Shown here piece after piece: positions 1 through 19,401 of a stretch of 64,000 nt of DNA. The position numbers and the translations under genes were made by a program. The DNA comes from Triglochin maritima (Eukaryota; Streptophyta; Magnoliopsida; Alismatales; Juncaginaceae): assembly GCA_963682175.1 (NCBI GenBank), contig OY821770.1:13484501-13548500 (forward strand), in the 5' to 3' direction. How positions within the stretch are numbered: the first letter of the stretch is position 1; every line of letters begins with the position of its first letter. Under the pieces are notes generated by a model. The model was not told the DNA's origin, did not search any database, and worked only from the letters and a program-made list of their open reading frames with translations.

Positions 1-445
1 AAGAGAGGGTAGAGAGAGAGAACAAGTGAGAGTAAAGAGAGAGAAAGAGAGGAGAGAGAGAAAACAAGAGAGAAAGTAGAGAGGGGGAGAGAGAGAGAAC
101 AAGCGAGAGTAGAGAGAAAACAAGAGAGAGAAAATAAGCGAGAGTAGAGTGAGAGAGAACAACAGAGAGAGTAGAGAGAGGGGGAGAGAGAGAAGAAGAT
201 GATGTGTTTGTAAAGAAAAAATATTTTTTGTATTTTTATATTTAATATTAAGGACATTAAATTTTAGAGGGTGTGTTGTAAATAAACCAACAGAAAAGTT
301 AACGGAGTGGTGTCCATAAACGATCGGAGGGTATGCAAGCAATAAAGTTTAAAATGTAGGTGCACCCAAGTGAATAGTGAAAACACGGGTATTTTGGTAA
401 TTATGCACATTTTGAAGTGTACCTAAACAAATCACCTAAAAACAA
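1..445. mobile_element. Right end of a Mutator-like element (truncated by window edge)
   Basis: Bases 1-200 are a GA-rich low-complexity tract. The following 240 bases match, in order, the right terminal inverted repeat of the element at 32247-33737: the block around TGTGTTTGTAAA, then AAGGACA.TTAAATTTT, a GGGTGTGTTGTAAAT-like stretch, AATGTAGGTGCACC and a terminal GTACCTAAACAAATCACCT. The two copies share an AGG.GATTTGTTT.GGT.YACC-type end when read from outside. The left end and any cargo lie beyond the window, so neither the target duplication nor the full length can be read. Confidence 0.75.
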
Positions 446-671
446 ATTTCAAGTATTCATACAACTTGGATAGATTAAAAAGACAGGTTTTACATATAAC
501 TACATACTTTTTTCTTGTTTAAAAATATAAACATAGTTTATGATCATTTTTCAGTAATTCATTCCACTAATTGTAATTGGATTGTGTGCCTCAAGCAAAT
601 GATGGAGAATCTCCTAACGGTTTTGAGAAAAGAAACAGAATACTGTAGCTGCCAGAATATCATGAAACTTA

Positions 672-1375
672 CTCTGAATGGTAAAATGTTCAATTTCTCC
701 AAACCAGGAGCCATGCTCAGGACTTTTTTGCCATGATCTGAGTCATAGAGGTCTCTTTTCTCAGTTAGATGGCCACATTCCAGCGGGATCACGACCAACA
801 ATGTAAAAGTTAGCTCCTGCATTGATTCGTGCCTTGGCATGCCATTGCACTTCCGTTGGTCCAGCAAAATGCATTGGTGAAGGGAATACTGCCACAATAG
901 TAGTCTCAGGATCAAGGATGCCATCTTCCAGAACCTGAGTGGTTAGAATTATATTAGACGTGCGTAGTCAAGCATGAAAAATCTGAAGAATGATGATTTT
1001 CACATATTTGAGAAAGAAATCCATCCAATGAATAATGAGTTATTGACCTTGCTGTGTACATCATCTGCCTTCGTAAAATCACCATATGAATGGATGAAGC
1101 AACAACAGTGGATTTTTGTAGCCCATATCCAATAGACACCTTCGTGTATCATTCATGATTCATCACAGTGCATGACCATTAATGTGGACTGGATTTCTCA
1201 ACTGGAACGCAAATACTGCATCAAAATCAGCACCAAGTCTATCAAACTCATTCCGAAGTTGTAGAGGAGAGAGCCTGTAGTGCTCAAGGCCATCATTATA
1301 TTTGATAGGTTCCAGCACTTAACAGATCCCCCACCTATGAGCCAGTTTCCAGTCACACTTATTACCTCTTCTATT
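672..1375 (-). pseudogene. APS: ATP sulfurylase (sulfate adenylyltransferase) gene relic
   Basis: Read on the minus strand this encodes recognisable plant ATP sulfurylase blocks. These are GNWLIGG, then [18 protein letters not shown], then [10 protein letters not shown] followed by [78 protein letters not shown] and [20 protein letters not shown]. The family makes adenosine 5'-phosphosulfate from ATP and sulfate. It is dead: stops follow NGHAL, there is a frameshift at VLEPI, and one extra base near position 769 shifts the frame between RDPAG and TEKRD. Introns are retained (an acceptor-like ..CTCAG before VLEDG near 939 and GTAAGT after LPFRV near 671), so it is an unprocessed fragment, not a retrocopy. 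N-terminal and C-terminal exons are missing. Confidence 0.88.
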
Positions 1376-2017
1376 ATAAGATTGTTATATCTTTGTCGGT
1401 ATTCTTGTTAAACAAGTACTATTGTCATGCAATTTGTTTATTTAGGAGAATTATACTTGTAACTTTTCACAATGAAAAATATTATCTTTTTATTATGACC
1501 TAGCTATACAATCGCTAAGACAAAAAAAAATTAGTTGTCTGTTTAGGAATCAAAATTGATACCCAATGGATCATTTTTGTTTTGAAAAATGACATGATAT
1601 CACCTAAGTGTTCTTAAATGGATAAATGATGTATATAGGTAGAATTGTTATACTTACAAGTTAAAGTAATTTTCATGATATCTGAACCAAAATTAACATG
1701 GCATACTCTTGGTAATCATGACATACTATGAAATCAAGTCTTATAAACTTGTAGACATTCAAACGCGTGTTTTCTATCAATCACACTATATATTACTTCA
1801 TGGTAACGTATTATACGACGAATGGAGTGCTAACTACAATTTGAAACCATACCAACAATTTCTATCTTATATATTTTCAAGGATGTTAACAGTAGTTTAG
1901 GATTCATATTCAAATCTCACGAAACCTTAACACTCCTTACACCTTCAAAACCACAACTCATCGAAAAAATGAGAAGCAGATCATGTCTGTTCAATGAGAA
2001 TACTAAAAATGGTTACG
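1376..2017. other. AT-rich spacer between two gene relics
   Basis: No coding block, clear repeat or RNA gene is recognisable here. Short open frames exist but show no family resemblance. The region simply separates the minus-strand ATP sulfurylase relic from the plus-strand phospholipase D relic. Confidence 0.5.
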
Positions 2018-5000
2018 TCCATCAAAATCCTCCTCCTGCTCGGCAACGTCGATGTGTGAGTCCACAAGGCGAGAAATCTCCCCAACATGGACCAATTCTC
2101 AACCACCTTCGGCGGCTTGTTCGCCAACACTTACAACCGCACCGAGCAGAGCTCCTCCAATATCACCAGCGATCCGTATGTCACCTTCTCGGTCGCCAAC
2201 GTGACGCTTGTTAGGACTTTCGTGATCAGTAACTGCGAGAATCCTGTCTGCAACCAGCATTTCTATGTGTCATGCGACTGAGGTTAAGTTTTGGTTAAGG
2301 ATGGTGATGTCGTTGGTTCTCAGCTTATGGGGACGGTTGTGATTCCTGCTGATCAGATTCACTCCGGTGCGAAAGTTGAGGGGACTTAACCGATTCTCGC
2401 GTCGAACGGGAAGCCCGTGTAAGGCCAGAGCTGTTTTGAGGCTTTCAATTCAGTATATCCCGATTGAGACTATAAGTATGTACCACCAGGGAGTTGGGTC
2501 GGGTCCGGAATATTTTCCACTAAGGAGAGGCGGGAGCGTTATGCATTACCAGGATGCACATGTACCGGAGGGGTGCCTCCCGGAAGTGAGGATGGAGCAT
2601 GAGGTTCCTTACAAGCATGGGCAGTGTTGGGTGGATATCACTCACGCGATAAGCAATGCTCGCCGGCTGATTTACATTACCGGTTGGTCGGTTTATCATA
2701 AGGTTAAGTTGGTTAGGGATGTACGAGGGCCGGTTCGTACTTTGGGGGATCTACTTAAGGTGAAGTCGCAAGAAGGTGTGAGGGTTCTGTTGCTGGTTTG
2801 GGATGATCCCACTTCCAGGAACATTTTAGGTTATCAAAGGGTAAGCAACGGCAACATAATTTTATGCATTGGGATTTTTTTTCTATCTTCATTGACAAAT
2901 ACATATGTTGAGCTGAACCTCTTAGGCAACCGTTTGTCAGTTTCAGGCCTAAGTCTGTGGGAACCAATTATTTATGGCCATGTGATTGTTTATTGCTTCT
3001 TACTGAGCTGCACATGATTGTTTTTTCTAAAATCCCTTTGATCAGTGTTTATGTAAATTTTAGATGGTAAGAAGGATTTAGATTTTCTTCTTCTCATATT
3101 TAGAACAACATGTATCTTTCAAGTCATTCAGAATACTTTAATTTATCTTTTCACAAACATGTAAATAATTTAAGCCAAATATCAGCTTCATTAGCTAACC
3201 ATTGTAGAATATTATTTCCTTACTTAAAAACTAATATTTTGTTAATGAATTTGTGTCACAACAACAATATGAATCATTCTAATTAAATGCTTTGTAAGTA
3301 GACTGTTGCTGATCATAATGCTGATTTAACATTGCTTCTAGTATGTGATATTCACTTGCATTCTGGAACTATATCCCTAGGTTACTAATTTGATTGCTCC
3401 AAAAGATATTTTCTTCGTGAAGTATCAACTTTGTAGGGCATAGGACAGCATCCTGTTGTAATTTTGGTATTTGAAGTATCAACAACCATCCCTTTTCTTT
3501 CATTTATCAGGTCTTTGATTTTTTCACGATTTCAAAACATCTGAGAGGGTGGGCTTATGGCAACTCATGATGAGGAGACACGGAAGTTTTTCAAGCACTC
3601 TTCAGTAAAAGTTGTGCTTTGTCCTCGTGTGTCCGGAAAACGGCATGGCCGGGTGAAACAGCAGGTTATATTTGATATTTTATTCAAATTCATGGCATCC
3701 TCCTTCAGTTTGTTTTCCTGGGTCATATGTCAAATATGCATCTTTCAGTATTCAGTAAAACTTTTCCGAACTGCATAAATCTGTTTACTCGCCATAATTA
3801 TTTCCTTTCCATGATTCCTTTTGTCATATATATTTCATCTACCGAATAACTTTTTTGTTTTGTTTTGTTGAGATGACAAATTTCATATGCTTAATTTGAA
3901 TTCACAGCATCAACACAGTTAAACTGATGGCAAGATAACTATGATTTAAGTCTTAATGTCTGATGCATTATAAATCTACATGGTTCTTACAATTTAGCAA
4001 ATGTCAATTTTCCCTCATATATCAGAATTGGGTAGATAAAAAGGTAACTGTTTGTATATGCCTGTATAATATGCCAGTGCCTTCCCGAGCTTGAAATTGG
4101 TTATGCTTTATAATATTGATATTTCTTGTTACAGAGCATTTTTTTTATAGAAAGATAAATTTTTTTCGCAATGAGGGCCAAAGCCTGTCATGAGAACTCT
4201 GTCAGAAACCTATGTATAAGTTGCAGTACTTTCATATATTTCAAGTAACTTCTCGAAAACAGTTTGCAAAGAGAGCAGAATTATGACTTTGTTTTTGGTA
4301 GAATCATGGAATAGACTGCCAACAATAGGTAAGCTGTAAGCCCTTTCATTCCTTTTGCCTTGCCTATGAAACTTTCAGTTCATTTAAAGTTGGTGTAAAT
4401 AGGCCTTTCTCCCTTTTTTATATTGAAATTAAGGCATCCATTTTCGGAAGTTGAATTGACAAGAATTTGTTGAATTTGCAGTTTAGATCCTTTTTAGATC
4501 ATTACAGCCATATGGAATGATACTTAGTAATGGTCACATAAATGCGAAAATTATTGCCATATAGCAGGATTCTTGACATATATTAATGTTTCCACTCTTC
4601 ACGGGAAGCTGAATTGATCTTTACTGATCATCAGAAAACAGTGATCGTTGATGCTGATGCTGCCTTTGGCAAAAGGAAATCGTTGCTTTCGTTGGAGGGC
4701 TTGATTTATGTGATGGAAGATATGATAATCCAGCACACCCTCTTTTTAGAACATTGCAAATATTGCATAAAGATGATTATCACAATTCTACACTCACGGT
4801 GCTTACCTAATATCATTTAGTGCTTTACCATTTGTTATGATCATTTTTATATATGGCTTAAGCTCGCAACAAAAAACGATCGTGCAATTGATTCAATGAG
4901 CCAGACCCTTTTTCCATCTTGGAACTCTTTACTGTCTCAGTGTATAATACTTATGGAGTAATTAATTATGTCAATACTCTTAAGTCTAGCTTCCTCATAT

Positions 5001-8000
5001 TTGTGTTTTATCCACAGGGAACTGGCGTTCCAAGGGAACCATGGCATGATTTGCATACCAAAATTGATGGTCCAGCAGCATATGATATTCTAAAAAACTT
5101 TGAACAACGGTGGCTGAAGGCCTCAAAACCCCGTGGCATGGACAAATTGAAAAGAACCCCTGAAGATTCACTGCTTAAGATTGACAGAATGCCAGACCTT
5201 ATTGGGGTTGATGAATATCAACATATTGATGGCAATATCTCTGAGGATTGGCATGTCCAGGTCACATTAGTTGTCAATTATGTTCCAGTTCGTTGTCATA
5301 ATTTTTTCTTTCAACTGCCAAATTTTCAATGATAGCAGATATTTCGTTCTATTGATTCAAATTCTGTAAAAGGATTTCCAAATAAACAACCAAGAGATGC
5401 CTCACGCCTGTTTTACACATTTTGTTGTCGGTCTTGGTGCCATCATCTTTGTTGGTAATTTGTGGTACAACTGGTTGATTGACCTATATTATTATTTTTA
5501 ACAGAATCTTGTTTGTGGGAAGAATACATACAGCGTATGTGAAGGCCATTAGATTTGCCCAGCACTATATCTACATTGAGAACCAGTATTTCCTGGGTTC
5601 ATCATATAATTGGGATTCGTACAAGGACTTGGGTATGCTCTACATTCTTTTTCTGCAAAATATTTTTCACTCAGAGAATGAACATACACAAACATTAGGG
5701 GTCAAGAAACTCAATTGTCACTTTGTAAGTAGATTTTCTTCCTTCCGCAGCAAAACGTCTTAGTAAGCCATCCACGAAATTGAACAAAGGACCCAAACAC
5801 AACTCCAAACATCCACACATGAACTCCTTCTCCACTGTCAAAACTTAGTAATTTGAACATGAAATCATGCACAAGGAGAACAATCCCAATGTAGTAAAAA
5901 GCCAGATAACCGATAAGGGGTTAATACAGCGAAATAAGAACAATGATTAAACATAAAGATACAGCAATTAAACTCGGTCCTTTGACAGAGGATTTCTAGC
6001 TTCTCTGGACTCAAACAACTAAAATTAAATTAAACTTTTTTAATTAGGTTCTATGGGTCCATTTCCAATGAATCAAAGATCAAACTATTTTTGGCATTTA
6101 GATTATCATGAACTAAATGAAATGACTACTTAAGCTGTTAGGGCCAAGGGTGCCCTTTTGAGGTGCTAGGGCGAGGGATGATGTTAATGTTGCTTGGGTT
6201 AGGTTACGATAATGCATGATTTTTTATGATTCATTAGGTTAGTTACGATGATTTATGAAGAAAAAACATGTCATAAAACTGATAATGTGTGTCATGAACT
6301 CATGATCAGACGCGAATTGGTTGAACATTTACATGAAATCACATTAAGCATCCTTGGTATTTGAATCAATTGTTTTTCTCTTGAAAGTGTTCTCTAAGAC
6401 ATCTCATAGTGCTAAACACATGAATATGTAACAATATTTAGCTATTAGCAATCTCATTAAGGTTATGTTTTTCATATGGTAAACAAAAAAGCTATGGTAA
6501 ATATGAGATGCACAAAAACTACACGATGGCTAAAACGAAAAGTACATGACACATTGGTCTCCAACCAATGATAGAATTTGGATCAAAAGAAGGTATAATA
6601 TCTAATAAATTGGAGTCGGAAAGAATCTCCAAAGGCAAAAAAAATCTAACTATGTTGTTGACAGAATTAAATGAATTCATTCTGTAACGTTCTGAAACTG
6701 CGGAAAATTTTAAAATTTCAAACAAAAGAATCAGACTCAAAAGGGCGGAAACGTTACTCATAAAACATATAGAGGAGATGCACCATACTACATCAGAGTT
6801 TGTCAAAAAACATGATTACATCGAAATACAACCAGAGATAAATACAAGTAATCATGACGACCTCAAAAGTCAGACGAAAGGATCCAGTTCCAGAGCGCAC
6901 GCGTCCTCAGTCACCACCCAACAACACCTATTGCAGTCCTGAAATGCAAATGTAATAACAATACCTGAATTTCCATAAGGAAGCCCTGAATACCAAGCTC
7001 ACCTATATGCATGCTGAAGTACAAGGAAATAAACCTATCATACTAGTATAGCATGACATAATATAATGCAACAAGCAAAACAATTCCCTCCAAGGGTAAT
7101 CAAGAGACATTTGTCCCACAATCAACATCGGGTCACACTCGGAGACCAAGCGGTCTTATGGACAGTACGCAACACACCCCATACGCGACTACACTAAACA
7201 TGAGTTCGATGAGGGTTGCCCACACTTCCACGTCAGTAGAATCAAATATGAAACTTGTGGTCAACACCACACCGACGAAGCCGTCGCTCAGGTCGGTCAA
7301 CTCACTTAATTGTGCCACAGTCAAGCTACCTGTTAGGATACATCGCCGGTCAGTCACTGTCGCCACACAGGTCGCGCGGGGGCACATCCTCGCCCTCAAG
7401 GCCAGTCGAAGGTATTCGTCGCCCGCAGGCCAGCCAATCGACTCATCCCGACCGAAGTATGCAGGTCATCATACTCCGCAGAGTCGTGCAACACCGTGCA
7501 TTGGGATCCATGATCCCTCAGGACTACTACTCTAATATGAGTCAATGCAAAGCTCTAAGCTATGCCACTATCCATAACACAGAGGTGACACATCCTAAGT
7601 ATCCACACTCTTCAACTCGGTGGTCCCTAGGCAGGTGCGAATATCACACCCACTGTTACCTCCTGGATCACGCAATAAGAGTGGACACATGCTTTCCTGG
7701 ACAAAGTTAACACTTCACAAGGACAAAGACTCAGTCATGTGCCCAAACGGTCGACCGAAAAAGGCAAACCAGTCGACCGCTCCCATTAGATAGGGAGATG
7801 CTTAAACAGACACCTACAACGGTCGAACCTTGGGCTCAAGGCTTAAGCCCCAATGGTCGAACTAAAGATCATGGTGGTTGACCATTTAGATGGTCTAAGC
7901 CAGATTAAGGCTAAGTCATCAAAGCAACGATCGAACGGCTAAGGGGGCACGTTCGACCGAAAATATCAAGGTCTTTCCTACGTTCATTTAGCCACTACCG

Positions 8001-9086
8001 GTCGACCTAAATTCCATTGGATCGAACCAACATGCAGTACACTTAAGTTACCGGTCGGACCAAAGTTTTAGGGCAGTCGACCGTTTAGATGGTCAACGCC
8101 CGGTCAAGGCCAAAATAACAAGGCAACGGTCGAACGCAAGAAAGACTTGTTCGACCGAAAATATCAGAGTCTTCTCCAACCCACCAAAATGTGCACTACC
8201 GGTCGACCGTGCAAGGCATTGTTCAACCGGTGTTGGTTAAGACAAGAGAAATACACTACATCCGGTCAACCTCCCGAAGGTATCAGTCGATCGTTAGCCG
8301 ACAACTACCTAGTCATGCTAGGTCCAACTTGCTGCCCCTTGTCGTCGGCGAGGTCTCCGACCTCCGGCGACAAGAAAAACCTCACACATCTTTGTGTGAC
8401 TAACATCTAATGCAATAAACTTGGCATACCTTTAAGCGATTCGTCTCGACGTCGTCACACCTCGAAATCGTACGCGTTCACCTCGCCACGTCGTGTTTCA
8501 TCTCCACCGCCTTGCTACTGCTGGTTGGAGCTTCCCCCGCCGGTGGTCGTGGAACTGAGGAAGAGAGGGGGACGAATGTGTGAGAGGGAGAGTGAGAGGG
8601 AAAGAGGAAAATGGAGAGGGTTGAGTTCTTTTATAACCCAAAGATTTTCATATTGGCACAATATTGTGCTGGTAACCAGCTAAAAATATCTCTGTCACAT
8701 TCCACATAAATTTGTAGGCTTATTGACATTTTGATCATATTTCATTCATTGCAACCTCTTCAGTTCAGCAACATGTCTCGTGCTACGACTCTGTATGTTT
8801 AGATTTGAATTAGGTTCAATTTCTTAAATTTTTCTTTGGTGATGGTTGTATACCTGGAGTTTCACTTTTTTCTGTACCACAGTGGCAAAAGTCTTTTTCT
8901 TTTGCAAGGTTAGAAAAGTCATTTTTCTCTCCAGTTGCATGTGCTAATAATTTGATACCAATGGAAATTGCTCTAAAAGTTGCTAGCAAGATCACAAATG
9001 AAAGGTTTTCTATTTACATAGTTGTTCCAATGTGGCCAGAGGGTATTCCAGCTGATGTTTCCATACAACGTATTCTTTATTGGCAG
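2018..9086 (+). pseudogene. PLD: Phospholipase D (alpha/delta type) gene relic, interrupted by a repeat insertion
   Basis: Exon-like blocks follow plant C2-type phospholipase D, which hydrolyses phosphatidylcholine and similar lipids to phosphatidic acid. Block 1 (2018-2840): C2 domain (HKARNLPNMD, ITSDPYVTFSVAN, VISNCENPV), then YFPLRRGGSV, YQDAHVPEGCLPEV and GWSVYHKVKLVRD. Block 2 (about 3512-3664): THDEETRKFFKHSS. Block 3 (about 4609-4799): first HKD motif HQKTVIVD, then LDLCDGRYDNP in a shifted frame. Block 4 (about 5018-5261): [17 protein letters not shown]. Block 5 (from about 5338): IFRSIDSNSVKGFP. Block 6 (about 5515-5637): HYIYIENQYFLGSS. Block 7 (about 8949-9086): ANNLIPMEIALKVASKI and VVPMWPEG. 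In-frame stops lie in the C2 region, with frameshifts near 2370-2420 and in block 3. The acceptor before block 7 reads CAT where CAG is expected, and everything after ILYWQ, including the second HKD motif, is gone. Confidence 0.92.
5640..8930. mobile_element. Repeat insertion in a PLD intron (GGTCGACC-rich family, copy A)
   Basis: About 3.3 kb separates PLD blocks that normally adjoin. Bases 7490-8640 match the reverse complement of 62560-63700 (copy B). Shared landmarks are CATTGGGATCC..GATCCCTC, the GGTCGACC motif cluster, AAATACACTACAT.GGTCAACC.CCCGAAGG, GGCGAGGTCTCCGACCTC and a GA-rich end. About 15 variants of CGGTCGACCG occur at 7740-8300. No transposase, reverse transcriptase or gag block was recognised, so this is probably an LTR or non-autonomous element. 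The left part (5640-7080) has no recognisable content, and the exact insertion ends and target duplication were not resolved. Confidence 0.6.
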
Positions 9087-10619
9087 GCCAGTCAATAATG
9101 CCTTATGTTGATCCACTATTTTTGTCAGAAACACCAACTGAGTCTATACCTTGAACCGTCAGGGTATAGACGTCGGCTTCCATAAGTATCCAAACTAACA
9201 ACGTCTATTAGGCGACGAGTATACACTATTCTCCACTGGTGTTTGTTAACCATTAACTCCTTAGTCTCCTTTGGAATGTTATAATAATAGGAGGCTTAGG
9301 CAAAAATAACCCCAATGAGAATAATCATAGTTGTCTTTAGATGACTTCCGTTGTACCAAGAAAAAGACGACTTTGGCTAAAAAGTCAAAGCAATAATACA
9401 ATTTTCAACACCCTAAGAGAAGCATATTATTTAAACTATGAACTAAGTTTTAAATGTCCCTGAAATCTAGCAAAATGTCCAACAACTCCCAGACATCACT
9501 ACCCTCCACGAGTAATTTACCAAAAACTCCAACTACCTTATTACCAATCAATTAAAAATTTGAATCCGAGGAACAGATGTCCTTGTAGTTCCCTTTATAT
9601 TTGTCAAATATAAAAATCTCCAACAACAAAGATTCAAACTCTTCGTCTTAGTACTAACAAATTTGTGTTTTTACTTAGTCTCTTGCTCACAATATCATTA
9701 ACATACCTACCATTGATTTGGACTCTATGTTTTGGAAACTCTACATTGAATATGAGTGAGTTGACCTTTTTTTGATTGTTCAAAAACTAGCTTTAAGATC
9801 GAAATATAGAGATCATCTTGTTGTATTGTTATCTAAATTTAACAAGGTATTGGATTGTGGTTTTCAAATTTAAAGCATTCTACAAACCGTTGCATGAATT
9901 TAAGGTATATTTGGAATTATATATTGATGATAAGATATTTTTAAAACATGACCAATCCTGAAGCGTAACCTAACCATATAATGGAGAATCTAAGTTTATT
10001 TAGATATCAATTGCAAACCAATTGTTTGGAAATCAAAATGTAATTCTAAGCAGATTCTTGGTTTTGCAACTCCAAGTTTGCTTGTAGATCATTTCTTAAC
10101 AAGTTAAATACAAAATTTGAAAATATGGTCAAACCGTAAGTTGGGGAGGTCAAGTCAAGAGTATACAATATGTAAGTTCATCCCAACCCAAGTATGATTT
10201 TTTCATCGATAACCACTATTTTTTCATCCTCACATCAGTAGATTATTTATGCATCCAATTGATTTCCCATCTTCAAAGTACAAAATTACGAATAATCAAT
10301 GTAGAGGGTCAATCAGGGTGGAGAGAATTTGCTATAAAATTATGAATCTAATTAATTATCTCATACTTACACTTTGTTCAGTTTATTATATCAACGGATA
10401 GTAGTGTTGTTTGTTCAATTTGATTGGTATTTTAAGATTCAAAAACTAAACTGACACTAGTAACTTAACTGACACTAGTAACTTAACTATTAAAAAAATG
10501 TAAAAAAAACTTAATTAGTCGAGGGGCTAGGGTCAAACTTTGTAAAAAAAAAACTTAAAATATTTTGTCAGAAAAAAGTTTTTTTAAAAAAAAAGAAAGA
10601 AAAGAAAAGTAGTAGAGTA
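9087..10619. other. Repeat-derived AT-rich spacer after the PLD break point
   Basis: PLD similarity stops abruptly at 9086. A short inverted repeat (GTCTATACC..GGTATAGAC) lies at about 9141-9170, followed by GACG-containing words such as AAAAAGACGACTTTGGC near 9360. These resemble subterminal repeats of CACTA-type DNA transposons, but no transposase or defined ends are visible. The rest is AT-rich DNA without coding similarity. Confidence 0.35.
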
Positions 10620-10869
10620 GTAGTAGTCAAAGTGGACACACACACATTAGTTACAGTAGTGTGATCACACCAAAGCAAAGCAGACTCAAACAAATTCCCA
10701 CTTTATTAATATTACCAGGGTTGGATTGGGGATAAAATAAGCAACATTTCGTCTCGGAATCGAATCAAAACTCGAGATCAGATCTCCCCCTTTCCAAAAA
10801 TCCCCTTTTCGCCCGCAATTCGGTATCTTTCTCTCCTTCCCACTCCATTTCGACCTCAATTTCGTGGTT

Positions 10870-11525
10870 TTCTGGTAAAGAAGCTGGAAAGTGGACTCTT
10901 TTTCTCTCCAAGTTTAATTGGTTTGAGTGTTTTGAAGTGGAATGAGGAGGAAAAGAGAGATTTGGGGTTTGTGGTGTTTGTTTGTTTGTCTGTCTGATTG
11001 GGTGTCTGAATTGGTGGTTTGGTTAGTGTTGGTGGTAAAGAAACTAAAATTTGTACTTTTTCTTGGATTATTCATATGATGTTTATTTAACTACTGTTTG
11101 TTTAGTTTGAGTTTGGTTTGAAGTGAAATGAGGATGAAAAAGGGGTTTTGGGTTTTTGATCTTGGTATGTTTGGTTTGAGTATGTTTTCGTTTTGTGGTA
11201 AACAAGCTTCAGTATGTTGAGAGTGTTGTTGTTTGGTTTGAGTGTGTTTTGAAGTGAAATGAGGAGGAAAAAAAGAGGATTTTGGGTTTGTTGGTTTGTT
11301 TCTCTGTTGTGTCTGGAACTCTGTATTGGTGGTTTGTTGGTTTGGTTGCTGTTACTTGTAGAGAAGCTAAAAAGTGTATTTTATTTTTCCAGAAGTTTAT
11401 TTATATGATCCTGATGTAAATATTGTTTTGTAGTTTGAGTTCGGTTTGAAGTGAAATGAGGATGAAAAGAGGGATTTGGGTTTGTGAATTTTGATTTGTT
11501 TGTTACTTTGATTAGGTGTCTGAAT
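10870..11525 (+). repeat. Four tandem imperfect repeats of about 160 bp in the BSK leader
   Basis: Four copies start near 10871, 11030, 11197 and 11352. Each contains a GGTAAAGAAGCT-like word, a GTTTGAGT..GAAGTGAAATGAGGA block and a GATTTTGGGTTTGTTGG-like block. Each copy carries an ATG in the AAATGAGG context that opens a short reading frame of about 13 to 50 codons beginning Met-Arg. The array lies between the likely transcription start region (after the CT-rich stretch near 10790-10850) and the BSK start codon at 11593, so it is 5' leader or a leader intron. Confidence 0.75.
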
Positions 11526-11592
11526 TGATCGTTTTGGGGTACGGGTGGATCCTGATGCACTAAGAGTTGGCTGTCGAGTTGGTGGGATTGAG

Positions 11593-19401
<7,809 letters not shown>

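Noticed and set aside
559..924. 121-residue minus-strand open frame as a gene
   Set aside because: Only part of the frame ([14 protein letters not shown] and onward) is ATP sulfurylase; the rest is the same relic read in a shifted frame. It is a broken exon, not a separate gene.
2367..3017. 216-residue open frame as an intact short protein
   Set aside because: It is the middle of PLD exon 1 running into the intron; upstream C2 sequence has stops and the downstream exons are shifted or lost.
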